Below, one piece after another: positions 7,460 to 15,571 of a DNA stretch of 64,000 nucleotides. A program made the position numbers and the translations under genes. The DNA comes from Vicingus sp036171675. Its GTDB lineage: Bacteria > Bacteroidota > Bacteroidia > Flavobacteriales_E > Vicingaceae. Position 1 is the stretch's first letter, and each line of letters begins with the position of its first letter. The stretch spans positions 16,490 to 80,489 of the forward strand of contig JAVHRO010000111.1 in NCBI GenBank assembly GCA_036171675.1. The letters are read 5' to 3'. The notes under the pieces were generated by a model. It did no database searches. It saw only the letters and a list, made by a program, of their open reading frames with translations, and was not told the origin of the DNA.

Positions 7460-9841
7460 TTATGATTTTTTTGCCTTCCGTTTATTCGGTTCTTCATCAT
7501 AATAACCATGCCCGTAGCCATAACCATAGCCATAACCATAGCCATAACCATAGCCATAACCATAGCCATAACCATAACCGAATTTTTTTACTTTAATATC
7601 ATTAATAATAATGCCCAAGTGATTGATATCTTTTTTCTCGAAATGTTCATTGATTAATCTTAAATGACCTTTGTTGGTGTAATTTTGTCGAACCACATAA
7701 ATGTTTACGTCGGCATGTTTCGCGAGCATCAATGCATCTGAAACCAACCCAATAGGTGGCGTGTCAATAATAATTACGTCGTATTGGGTTTTTAAGTAAG
7801 CAATCAAAACATCCATTTCTTCACTGGCCAACAATTCCGAAGGATTGGGTGGGATAGGGCCAGAAGAAATTAGGTGCAACATTGCAAATGATGTTGGTTG
7901 TATAATGTCTTCAATTTTTTTGCTATGAGCTAAATAATTGGTTAACCCAATTTCATTACTCAATTTAAAATCAGCAAAAATTTTAGGCTTTCGCAAATCT
8001 GCACCAATCAATATGGTTTTTTTACCCAACAGTGAATAACTGGTAGCTAAATTCATGGAGCAAAAGGTTTTTCCTTCGCCACTTATTGATGATGAAAGGA
8101 TGATGCAGCTCTGTTCTTTTCCTTTTACCAAATACGAAATATTAGCACGTATGGTCCTAAACGATTCAGCAATAACAGATTTTGGCTGGTCAAACAACAC
8201 CAAATTGTTTTCGTAGGTATTGTGACCAACTTCTCCAATTACGGGAATGTGGGTAGTCTTTTCTAATTCTGATCTACTTATAATTTTATTATTAATTAAG
8301 TCCAAGATAAATATTAAACCAAATGCAATAACTAGGTATATTAATATGTTTTTTAAATAAATATCGCTACTTTTTTGACCTACATATTGCGAACGATATT
8401 CGCTCGCATAATCTAGTATTTTTGCCTTGGGCACATTAGAGGCTTCTGCAATGCCAGCATCCGAACGTTTTTGTAATAAAAAAGTATAAAGCGTATTGTG
8501 TATGGCATAATCGCGTTGTAAAATTACATAGCCACGTTCAGCTTCAGGAATATTGGTTAATTTATTGTTTAACAATTCAATTTGATTGGTTACAATTTTA
8601 ATGTCATTCTTTTCTTTTTGAGAAAGCGAACCTAAATTGTTTTTTAAAATTTGTTTTTGTACTTCAATGTCCTTATTCAATTTAATCCATTTTTCACTAT
8701 CAGCGGTAACATCATATTTTAGGCTAGTGCGTAACGAATATTTTTGAATAAGGCTCAACATCATATCATACAACGAACTGTTTCTATCGATAAAGTATGG
8801 AACCACCAAACCTTCAGCATCGTCGTTATTACTAATGTAGTCGATGGTTTGAAGGTAAAAGGTTTGAGAAAATTCCAATTCCATTTTCTTTTTTTCCAAT
8901 TCGGTTAATTGTGGGATCACTTTTTCACCTTGCAAATCAATACGTTCAGTATTGCTTTCGGTTTTAAAGTTTTTTAATCGGTATTCTGATAATACCAACG
9001 AGTCGTGGACTTCTTTTAACTGTTGATCTACAAATTTTATGGTATTGGTGGCTATTTTATTTCCCTCTTGTAAACCATAATTAATATAGGTTTCAGCAAT
9101 TTTATTCAATACATCTATTTCTTGATTTACATTGTTGCCAACAAGACTCAATAACAATATAGAACTTTCTTCATTTTCCAAATTAACTGAAATGTTGTCT
9201 TGGTATTTTTTTGCTAAAAAGTCGGTAGGATTGATGTAAAAAGCATATTTTTTCTTTAAATAGTTTTCTTGAAAGGGGTCATTCAGCAATAGCTTTAATT
9301 TAAATCCATCCAGCAAAATAGATTGATTGTATTTGTAAAGGTTTTGCTCCAGGGCTTCAAAATCTTTATCCGTACTTAAAAAAAAGCCATTTTTAGTCAA
9401 TTGAACAAAATATTGCTTAGAAAAAATATTTTTGTCAGTAGTTGAGTCAATATCAATAGTAAATGGAGAAGATTTGTACAATTCTGTTGATTTAATGTTC
9501 CCAATATCGAGATAAGTTACTTTAATATCAGGTAGTTGTTCAATTACTTGTTTCATTAAAGAGAAAGACTTAATAATTCCTACTTCATCAATTAGTCGGT
9601 TTCTGGAGCTCACCAATTCCATACCGGGTAAAAAATATTCCTGCCCCCATGATGAGTATTCATCTTTTACAATAATTCTACCATCTACTTTGTATTGAGG
9701 TACTAAATAACGTACTTTATAATAAGAAATACCAAGCCCAATTCCTAACGCAATTAATATAATATACCAATAATTAATGGTTAACAACAAATATCGTTTA
9801 ATAATGTCGAAGTCTAATTGATTGGCTGATGGTTTGTTCAT
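7460..9841 (-). CDS. wzc: Wzc-type polysaccharide co-polymerase / BY-kinase with Gly-Tyr tail
   Basis: A 793-residue chain-length regulator and tyrosine autokinase. Order of parts: TM near residues 20-40, a Wzz-type periplasmic domain, long coiled-coil helices at about 250-440, a GNVR-like stretch (NIPEAERGYVILQRDYAIHNTLYTFLLQKR), a second TM near 495-515, then the cytoplasmic kinase with Walker A SGEGKT near 587, Walker A' LIGADLRKPK and Walker B DVIIIDTPP near 692. The tail from about residue 754 is an alternating Gly-Tyr run of 11 GY units, then GHGYYDEE and a Lys-rich end: 13 tyrosines in all, far more regular than the usual Tyr cluster. At the DNA level this is a 12-bp tandem repeat. First gene of the wzc-wzx-acetyltransferase run; a -7 element lies 21-28 bases upstream of its ATG. 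Confidence 0.93.
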   Translation of the reverse strand: MNKPSANQLDFDIIKRYLLLTINYWYIILIALGIGLGISYYKVRYLVPQYKVDGRIIVKDEYSSWGQEYFLPGMELVSSRNRLIDEVGIIKSFSLMKQVIEQLPDIKVTYLDIGNIKSTELYKSSPFTIDIDSTTDKNIFSKQYFVQLTKNGFFLSTDKDFEALEQNLYKYNQSILLDGFKLKLLLNDPFQENYLKKKYAFYINPTDFLAKKYQDNISVNLENEESSILLLSLVGNNVNQEIDVLNKIAETYINYGLQEGNKIATNTIKFVDQQLKEVHDSLVLSEYRLKNFKTESNTERIDLQGEKVIPQLTELEKKKMELEFSQTFYLQTIDYISNNDDAEGLVVPYFIDRNSSLYDMMLSLIQKYSLRTSLKYDVTADSEKWIKLNKDIEVQKQILKNNLGSLSQKEKNDIKIVTNQIELLNNKLTNIPEAERGYVILQRDYAIHNTLYTFLLQKRSDAGIAEASNVPKAKILDYASEYRSQYVGQKSSDIYLKNILIYLVIAFGLIFILDLINNKIISRSELEKTTHIPVIGEVGHNTYENNLVLFDQPKSVIAESFRTIRANISYLVKGKEQSCIILSSSISGEGKTFCSMNLATSYSLLGKKTILIGADLRKPKIFADFKLSNEIGLTNYLAHSKKIEDIIQPTSFAMLHLISSGPIPPNPSELLASEEMDVLIAYLKTQYDVIIIDTPPIGLVSDALMLAKHADVNIYVVRQNYTNKGHLRLINEHFEKKDINHLGIIINDIKVKKFGYGYGYGYGYGYGYGYGYGYGYGHGYYDEEPNKRKAKKS
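7514..7582 (-). repeat. 12-bp tandem repeat encoding (Gly-Tyr)n in wzc
   Basis: On the minus strand GGTTATGGCTAT is repeated about four and a half times, flanked by near copies. Each 12-bp unit adds Gly-Tyr-Gly-Tyr, so slippage would change tail length without breaking the frame. Confidence 0.9.
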
Positions 9842-9861
9842 TTTTTATTAAAAAATTTGCT

Positions 9862-9869
9862 CAAAAGTA
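9862..9869 (-). promoter_or_regulatory. -7 element upstream of wzc
   Basis: The minus strand reads TACTTTTG, an exact TAnnTTTG match, ending about 20 bases before the wzc ATG. No convincing -33 TTG. Likely promoter for the wzc-wzx run. Confidence 0.45.
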
Positions 9870-9926
9870 ATTGAAAACTTTTAATTCGTAAGTATTAATG
9901 TTTTAAGTTTACCCTTTTACTATAAT

Positions 9927-10110
9927 TAACCCATAGTGCATTTGGAAGAAAATTTATCCATTCGAGTGCATTTCACGATTAAAATGAGTGAAATTTGTAT
10001 CGAGAATTACAATTTTGATTAAAAAAAGTGTTGTTCTCGATAATTTTCTTTCAGAAAAATCGAACGGACACTTTTTTTATATTAATTTCCCATAAATGCA
10101 CTACGGGTTA
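9927..10110 (+). repeat. 185-bp inverted-repeat element, copy A
   Basis: The ends are 17-bp terminal inverted repeats (TAACCCATAGTGCATTT and the complement of AAATGCACTACGGGTTA, one mismatch). Inside are nested palindromes: TTTCACGATT/AATGAGTGAAA, two copies of CTCGAT and a GTGT...ACAC pair flanking T/A runs. It contains no ORF. The same element occurs in opposite orientation at 10711-10896, as a decayed copy at 60264-60480, and as a cut copy at the window end. It resembles a MITE or a REP-like palindromic element. Confidence 0.85.
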
Positions 10111-10114
10111 TAAT

Positions 10115-10122
10115 TACTTTTG
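10115..10122 (+). promoter_or_regulatory. -7 element upstream of xrtF
   Basis: TACTTTTG matches TAnnTTTG exactly, 29 bases before the xrtF ATG and immediately outside repeat copy A. No -33 TTG is evident, unless it is supplied by the end of the repeat. Confidence 0.45.
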
Positions 10123-10151
10123 TAATTTGGCATAAAACTAAAACGATTTTA

Positions 10152-10679
10152 ATGTTGGAAAGGTTTAAATTAGATAAAAATTTTAAATTTTTACTCATTT
10201 TTTTTGTAAAAGGCTTCCTATTATTTATTTTGTGGGAGTTATTTTATGAAGGGTGGTTTATCAATACCAATTGGGTAAATAAAACACTCATTCATCACTT
10301 AGTGAGGGTAAATAAATGGTTACTCGATTTTTTTGGCTATACTACATTTAATTACGAAGATATTATTGGTATTGATGGTTCACATGGCGTTTTTATTGGT
10401 GATCCTTGTAACGGATTAAGTTTATTCGCCTTATTTACCGGATTTATTGTGGCTTTTTCAGGTAAAATAAAATATAAAATTCCTTTTATTGCGATGGGAA
10501 TAGTGGTTATTCATGGGTTAAATATTGTTCGTATTTTTGGATTAACGCTAATGGCAAAATTTAGCCCACAAACACTTGATTTTAATCATAAATATACCTT
10601 TACCTTTTTTGTTTATGGTGTAATTTTTTTAATGTGGATGTGGTGGGTGAAGAAGTTTGCTAAAAAAAAATCAGCATAG
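10152..10679 (+). CDS. xrtF: Exosortase family protein XrtF
   Basis: A 175-residue integral membrane protein with about five membrane segments. The three catalytic positions of the exosortase/archaeosortase superfamily are all present: Cys86 in GDPCNGLS, Arg127 in LNIVRI and His146 in DFNHKYTF. Exosortases are transpeptidase-like enzymes that cut a short C-terminal signal (motif, membrane helix, basic end) off exported proteins and are thought to attach the protein to a surface polymer. The small size and the flavobacterial setting match XrtF. Its usual partner follows at 10942, a candidate substrate at 15290, and a polysaccharide export locus lies directly upstream on the other strand. It is bracketed by two inverted copies of a 185-bp repeat. 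Confidence 0.88.
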   Translation: MLERFKLDKNFKFLLIFFVKGFLLFILWELFYEGWFINTNWVNKTLIHHLVRVNKWLLDFFGYTTFNYEDIIGIDGSHGVFIGDPCNGLSLFALFTGFIVAFSGKIKYKIPFIAMGIVVIHGLNIVRIFGLTLMAKFSPQTLDFNHKYTFTFFVYGVIFLMWMWWVKKFAKKKSA

Positions 10680-10710
10680 AGGGCTTGAACTTCGATATTT
10701 TATACTAAGA

Positions 10711-10896
10711 TGACCCGTTTTGCATTTAGAAGAATTTTTAATAAAAAAGGTGTCAGTTCGAGTTTTTTCTGAAAGAAAAAGTATCGAGAACACACCTTTT
10801 TTATTAAAAATTTGTATTCTCGATACAAATTTCACGATTGAAATGAGTGAAATTCACTCGAATTGACAAATTTTCTTACAAATGCACAACGGGTTA
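10711..10896 (-). repeat. 185-bp inverted-repeat element, copy B
   Basis: This is the same element as at 9927-10110 but in opposite orientation. The ends TGACCCGTTTTGCATTT and AAATGCACAACGGGTTA are inverted repeats with two mismatches. It holds the CTCGAT, GTGTCAG and AATTTCACGATTGAAATG blocks. The core TTTCAC/GTGAAA palindrome is inverted relative to copy A. No coding capacity. Confidence 0.85.
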
Positions 10897-10941
10897 AGAT
10901 GTTTTAATTGAATTAGTTACTAAATTTAAAATTTCAAATTC

Positions 10942-11415
10942 ATGACCTTACTCAAAAATAAATCTCTTCTATGGCTCGCTCTCGGGACATTGGTTTTGTT
11001 TGGGTTGTCATACCTACGGGAAGGCTTTTTTTTAAGTCTAAATGGTGTAATATTAAATAGCCCGTCTAGTAATGCTTATTTTGATAACTTACTTCCCTAT
11101 TTTAAACAATTAGACCTAAAATTTTTAGTACAATTAAAATGGATTGGAACGATGTTGTTTTCGCTTGCCTTTATGAGTGTCACATTATTTTTTTTATATA
11201 AGGTGTTTAATTCCAAAAGACCAACGATATTTATTGCGGGTTTATATTTTTTGTTTATCTCGTTGTCATTATTTGTTGGGGTATCTGCTTATTTCTTTTT
11301 CTCTTTTGATAAAGTATATAGCGTAATTCGAGAAATTTTTGGATTTATCCAATCCCCTTTACCTTTTTTTCTAGTAGCCCCTTTGTTTTATTTTTTAAAA
11401 ATAAGTAAAAATTAA
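10942..11415 (+). CDS. Exosortase F system-associated membrane protein
   Basis: A 157-residue protein with about four membrane segments (residues roughly 8-30, 65-88, 95-115 and 130-152) and a conserved early segment FGLSYLREGFF. In flavobacteria a protein of this size and hydrophobicity, beginning with a membrane helix followed by a YxREGFF-like motif, almost always follows xrtF. Its role is not known; assistance to the exosortase or substrate handling is a guess. It is separated from xrtF by repeat copy B, so the pair may not share one transcript. Confidence 0.75.
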   Translation: MTLLKNKSLLWLALGTLVLFGLSYLREGFFLSLNGVILNSPSSNAYFDNLLPYFKQLDLKFLVQLKWIGTMLFSLAFMSVTLFFLYKVFNSKRPTIFIAGLYFLFISLSLFVGVSAYFFFSFDKVYSVIREIFGFIQSPLPFFLVAPLFYFLKISKN

Positions 11416-11674
11416 TTTATCGTCTCCCTTCTCTTTTTATAAGAAAGGGACATTGTGTCATGCAGGAGGCAACTTGTTTAAGGTCTGTTCTGAATTTTAC
11501 ATTTTTGCTAAGTTCTAACAAGGTTCCTCCTGAACGACAAAAAAAAGTGTCACGCAGGAGGCAACGTTATCCTCCCTATATGTAATACTACTTAAAAAAA
11601 TTGTTGTTAATACTCATTTTACATAACCTTTACAACCTTTTATGTTTAAAACACGTAATAGTTAAAAGATTTCT
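11416..11674. other. Intergenic region with dispersed-repeat-like hairpins
   Basis: Two direct copies of a 19-base word, GTGTCAYGCAGGAGGCAAC, occur at 11455-11473 and 11547-11565. A complementary GGTTCCTCCTGAACGAC lies between them at about 11522-11538, so either copy can pair with it. A further CCCTT...AAGGG hairpin at about 11426-11449 has no T-run behind it. No ORF is seen. Looks like a palindromic dispersed repeat that may act as an mRNA 3' structure for the exosortase-associated gene. Confidence 0.5.
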
Positions 11675-11682
11675 TATTTTTG
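11675..11682 (+). promoter_or_regulatory. -7 element upstream of LamG/T9SS gene
   Basis: TATTTTTG is an exact match to TAnnTTTG, 20 bases before the ATG at 11703. Its position argues for that ATG and against longer readings of the frame. Confidence 0.45.
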
Positions 11683-11702
11683 AAACATCTAAACCAAATA
11701 TT

Positions 11703-14700
11703 ATGAAAAAAAATATACTTTTAAGTGCTCTTTGCACACTCCTTTTTGCTCCAATATTTGCTCAATCTCCAGGTGGTGTAAGTGCTGCTAGTAGTAATCA
11801 AATTTGGCTGGATGCCAATCAATTAACACTGAACAATGGTGATAAAGTTGCTTCATGGACTGATTTTTCTGGAAATGGAAAAAATGCAACTCAGGCTACT
11901 TTGTCTAAAAGACCAACTTTTTCTACCAATCAGGTAAACTCAAAACCAGCTATTACGTTTAATCCTGCAGTACAAACATCATTAATTACATCAGCTATTT
12001 CAGGGTTAAACACCAACCAACAAACAGTTTTTATTGTCTCAGAAGGTTCGGCAGCAGATCATACGGGTTTTATTTATGGTACTAATTATTCGGGTCATTT
12101 ACAGTTTTCAGGAATGTATCGACAATCAACAATAATTAAATCTTTTACTAGAAATACCTTATATCAAGTAAAAGAGAAAGTATTTTCTAATTTAGCTTCC
12201 TACAATATAGTTTCTAATTTTTGGAATGGGTCTTCTTTAAGTGTTTATAGAAATAGCACTTTATTAGGCTCTGTTCTTGGTGCTGATTGTAATCCAACTG
12301 GGCATTTATCTTGTGTAATAGGAGCAGACCCTTCTAATCCTGGAAGGTATGGTTTTAATGGTAAAATTGCTGAAATCATTTGGTATTCATCAGTTTTAAA
12401 TTCTGCTGAGCATAAAATTGTAAATAATTATCTTGCAGCAAAATATAATTTGGCTATTTCAAGTGATATTTATGCTTATGAGGGAACACATGGTAACAAT
12501 TTAATTGGAATAGGGCAAGAAGCGGATGGTAGCAACCTAAGTGCTAAAGGAATTTCCACACTTCAAATGAGCAACATGTCAACTCCTGGTAATGGTGATT
12601 ATGTGTTAATTGGTGACGATGGGGTTGGCTTAAACCCGTTAAATAGTATTGATGTTCCTGCTGTTGGTTGGTCCAGGTATGGTAAAGTATGGAGGTCGGA
12701 TATTACTGGAACTCCAGGTACTGTTGATATTACGTTTGATTTATCAACTTATTCAATTGGTTTCCCAGATAGTTATGTTTTGCTGGTAGATGGTGATGGC
12801 GTTTTTGCTGCAGGTGCTTCACCTTATGCAGGGGTGTATGATGGAGTTTCTCAAACGGTTACATTTACTGGTGTTACCTTAGCTGATGGTAATTATTTGA
12901 CTTTGGCAAATAATAGCCTTAATATTCAAAGTACTGGAATAACTGCCGATTGGCATACCACTACCACTTGGAATTGTGGCTGTATTCCTGGTTTAGGCTC
13001 TCATGTTGAAATTATGAATGGCCACACGGTAAATATCAATGGTCAAAATGCGAATACAGGTAGTTTAACTATTACAGGAACTTTAACATTTTCAAGTACG
13101 GATACCTTAACGATTAATCAAAGTTATATTAATACAGGAACGTTAACTGCTGGAGCGGGTGCTGTTTCATTCACTTTTACTGGTGGAGCACAAACCATTG
13201 ATGGTACTCAAGGATTTAATAATTTAATTATTGATAATACCAGTGGAGTGGCTATTGCCTCAGGTACATCTACCATTCAAGGTTTCTTAGATGTAAAAAC
13301 CGGTTCAAGCTTTTCTACCAACAATGCGTTAACCATGCTATCTAATGCTGCTGGTTCAGGTGCCTTTAAAAACCCTAGTACAGGAACCATTGTGGGTAAT
13401 GTAACGGTGCAACGGTATTTAAATGAAGGTGATTCATGGTATTTATTGGCCTCTCCTTTAACTAATGCTACTATTGAAGATTGGAACATGGAAGTAGAGA
13501 TGCAAGGATTTGCTGGAACAGAATGGCCTACAGCAAATTATAGTTCTGTGTATTATTACACAGAGACATTGACTGGTCCTACACAAGATAATGGTTATCA
13601 AATACCAACCAATACTTCAAATATTACGACTAATACTAGAGGATATGATATTTATATAGCTACCGACGGCCTTGGTTCTGTACCTCGAATGATTGATCAA
13701 ACAGGGGCTCCAAAATTAGGAGATGGCATTGTTATTAATGGAACCTATAATGCTAACATTGGTGATCCTTCAAAAGATGGCTGGAATTTGGTAGGAAACC
13801 CTTATCAATCGCCAGTAAAATATGCCAATGTTACCAAAGGAGGAAGTTATGATGTGGCTTATAGAAAAATAGGTACTGGTGGCTCTGCAGCAATAAATGG
13901 TGTAGACATGATTTCACCTGGAGAAGGTTTTTGGTTGCATTGTTTAGGTGGGCCATGCTCACTAACATTTGATGCAGCTGATGTGAATACTACCAACATT
14001 GATAACTACAACTTAAAAACAGTACAACAACAAGAAATGGTTATTAAATTAAATTATGATAATAGTTACGATGAAGTGTTGTTAGGATTTAACGAAAATG
14101 CTACCAATAACTACGATTTAGGTTTAGATGGTTATAAATTGAATAATTCGTTTAATTATAAACCGAACCTTTCAATTGTGAATCAAGAAAATCATGATCA
14201 GTATATTGGTATTTTTAATAAAAATTTCAATGATATTATTCCATTAAGAATTTACACTGAAAATCCTAGTGGTGTTGAGAAAAACTACTCATTATCTTTT
14301 GAGAATGTTGATTTTATCAAACAAAGAAATAAACAGTTGATATTGGAGGATAGACAATTAAATACCTTTACTCCAATTACAGAAAATATGAATGTTGATT
14401 TTACCATGTTTGATAACGTTACACAACCACGTTTTTATATTCATGTAAATTCTCCTTTATTGGTTTCAAAACAAGATATTACTTGCTATAATCAAAACAA
14501 TGGTAAAATCACTGTAGAATTAGATGGCTCACAATCTGTAGATGTTATTTGTTATGATGAATTTATGAATGTTATTGCAACAAGAAGTCATGTGAACACT
14601 TCACAAACGATAAATAATTTACAGGCGGGAGCCTACAAAATTGAGGTGAATAATATGAGTATTGGAAATGTTTCAGATATTATTATCATCTCGGAACCGA

Positions 14701-15257
14701 TGCCTGTTAATTCGACCTTTGACGTTACTATTTCAGAACAAATGTTAGATGGCTTTTCATCATCTACTAACCCAGAGAACATGGTGGTTAATGTTGGTCA
14801 GTTGTTGAAATTCAATAACTCTTCAATAAATGCAACTTCTAATGATTTTGATTTCGGTGACATGATTAGTTCAAACCTAGAATCCCCGGAACATATTTAT
14901 TTTAATCCAGGACTTTATAAAGTTACTTTAACGTCTAAAAATGGAGCGTGTGAGTCAACTAGTTTTAAAACTATTCAAGTAAATGGGGCAACTTCCATTT
15001 CCGAAACCAACCTTTTAGATGCGGTAAACGTTTTGAATGTTGAGAACGATATTTTTGTGAATTTAAACAATCAAAACAATACAGGTAACGTGAAATTCGA
15101 AGTACTAAATGCAGTTGGTCAGGTAGTTTATTCATCAACAAAAGCAGTTGGTAATCATCACGTAGAAACTATACATTTGGATGAGGCTTCTGGGTTGTAT
15201 CTTTTAACAATTGAAGGTTTTGGATATTCAAAAACAAAAAAAATCGTTCTTAATTAA
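11703..15257 (+). CDS. Large secreted protein with LamG-like and PKD domains, T9SS type A sorting domain
   Basis: A 1184-residue exported protein. It has a signal peptide ending CTLLFAPIFAQ, a concanavalin/LamG-like domain (IWLDANQLTLNNGDKVASWTDFSGNGKNA, about residues 30-250), then a segment around YAYEGTHGNNLIGIGQEADGSNL often found after such lectin folds. A beta-rich middle follows with a WYLLASPL...GWNLVGNPYQSP block, then a PKD-like domain near 1040-1100 and a C-terminal T9SS type A sorting domain (FEVLNAVGQVVYSS...SGLYLLTIEGF...TKKIVLN). Established knowledge says the last part directs T9SS export and surface anchoring. The frame is open to a TTG at 11601, but the signal peptide and promoter fix the start at 11703. 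Function is probably adhesion or matrix binding; the ligand is unknown. Confidence 0.85.
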   Translation: MKKNILLSALCTLLFAPIFAQSPGGVSAASSNQIWLDANQLTLNNGDKVASWTDFSGNGKNATQATLSKRPTFSTNQVNSKPAITFNPAVQTSLITSAISGLNTNQQTVFIVSEGSAADHTGFIYGTNYSGHLQFSGMYRQSTIIKSFTRNTLYQVKEKVFSNLASYNIVSNFWNGSSLSVYRNSTLLGSVLGADCNPTGHLSCVIGADPSNPGRYGFNGKIAEIIWYSSVLNSAEHKIVNNYLAAKYNLAISSDIYAYEGTHGNNLIGIGQEADGSNLSAKGISTLQMSNMSTPGNGDYVLIGDDGVGLNPLNSIDVPAVGWSRYGKVWRSDITGTPGTVDITFDLSTYSIGFPDSYVLLVDGDGVFAAGASPYAGVYDGVSQTVTFTGVTLADGNYLTLANNSLNIQSTGITADWHTTTTWNCGCIPGLGSHVEIMNGHTVNINGQNANTGSLTITGTLTFSSTDTLTINQSYINTGTLTAGAGAVSFTFTGGAQTIDGTQGFNNLIIDNTSGVAIASGTSTIQGFLDVKTGSSFSTNNALTMLSNAAGSGAFKNPSTGTIVGNVTVQRYLNEGDSWYLLASPLTNATIEDWNMEVEMQGFAGTEWPTANYSSVYYYTETLTGPTQDNGYQIPTNTSNITTNTRGYDIYIATDGLGSVPRMIDQTGAPKLGDGIVINGTYNANIGDPSKDGWNLVGNPYQSPVKYANVTKGGSYDVAYRKIGTGGSAAINGVDMISPGEGFWLHCLGGPCSLTFDAADVNTTNIDNYNLKTVQQQEMVIKLNYDNSYDEVLLGFNENATNNYDLGLDGYKLNNSFNYKPNLSIVNQENHDQYIGIFNKNFNDIIPLRIYTENPSGVEKNYSLSFENVDFIKQRNKQLILEDRQLNTFTPITENMNVDFTMFDNVTQPRFYIHVNSPLLVSKQDITCYNQNNGKITVELDGSQSVDVICYDEFMNVIATRSHVNTSQTINNLQAGAYKIEVNNMSIGNVSDIIIISEPMPVNSTFDVTISEQMLDGFSSSTNPENMVVNVGQLLKFNNSSINATSNDFDFGDMISSNLESPEHIYFNPGLYKVTLTSKNGACESTSFKTIQVNGATSISETNLLDAVNVLNVENDIFVNLNNQNNTGNVKFEVLNAVGQVVYSSTKAVGNHHVETIHLDEASGLYLLTIEGFGYSKTKKIVLN

Positions 15258-15265
15258 AAAAAAAT

Positions 15266-15273
15266 TATATTTG
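15266..15273 (+). promoter_or_regulatory. -7 element upstream of PID-CTERM-like gene
   Basis: TATATTTG matches TAnnTTTG exactly and lies only 9 bases after the stop of the preceding gene and 16 bases before the ATG at 15290. The small gene therefore appears to have its own promoter. Confidence 0.5.
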
Positions 15274-15289
15274 CATCCATTAATTAAGA

Positions 15290-15541
15290 ATGAAAGAAGT
15301 TAAAAAATACATCAAGCCAATTACGTTACTGTTTTTTATACTAGTAACATTTAATATAGACCTATTAGCTGGTGGACCTCCAGGTCCTCCTGGTGGTGGA
15401 GGTGGTGGACCTCCTGGTGGTTGTTGGCCGCCTTCAACTTGTATCCCAATTGATGGAGGATTAAGTTTTCTTCTCTTGGCTGGAGCAGCGTACGGAGGAA
15501 AAAAAATATATGATACATCAAAAAATGAAAAGGCTGAATAA
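15290..15541 (+). CDS. Small Gly/Pro-rich exported protein with PID-CTERM-like exosortase signal
   Basis: An 83-residue protein. Residues 1-27 form a signal peptide (basic start, hydrophobic core, end LLAG). The mature part is GGPPGPP followed by a glycine run and PPGG, with two cysteines (45 and 51). It ends in CIPIDGG (Pro-Ile-Asp at 53-55), a membrane helix at about 58-70 and a basic KK end at 71-72. The tripartite end is the layout of exosortase substrates (PEP-CTERM and relatives) and fits the PID-CTERM class of short Bacteroidetes proteins. That makes it a likely XrtF substrate. Without the signal peptide and sorting tail only about 25 residues would remain, so it is close to a minimal substrate. 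It has its own promoter and terminator. Confidence 0.75.
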   Translation: MKEVKKYIKPITLLFFILVTFNIDLLAGGPPGPPGGGGGGPPGGCWPPSTCIPIDGGLSFLLLAGAAYGGKKIYDTSKNEKAE

Positions 15542-15556
15542 TTCAGCCTTTTTTTA
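15530..15556 (+). terminator. Rho-independent terminator overlapping stop of small gene
   Basis: AAGGCTGAAT and ATTCAGCCTT form a perfect 10-bp stem around a single centre base, followed by a run of T. The stop codon of the small gene lies in the loop region, so the last codons are part of the hairpin. Confidence 0.88.
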
Positions 15557-15559
15557 TGC

Positions 15560-15567
15560 TATTTTTG
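15560..15567 (+). promoter_or_regulatory. -7 element directly before hisH-like gene
   Basis: TATTTTTG matches TAnnTTTG and ends four bases before the ATG at 15572. With the usual spacing, transcription would begin at or near that ATG, giving a leaderless or nearly leaderless mRNA. Confidence 0.4.
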
Positions 15568-15571
15568 TTGT

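Noticed and set aside
7496..7588. Frameshift or sequencing artefact in the Gly-Tyr tract of wzc
   Set aside because: The frame stays open through the tract into a normal acidic then basic end, and the tract is a regular 12-bp unit that preserves frame.
11601..11702. Longer N terminus for the LamG/T9SS protein starting at a TTG
   Set aside because: The extension would put 34 residues before a clear signal peptide, and a -7 promoter element lies inside it.
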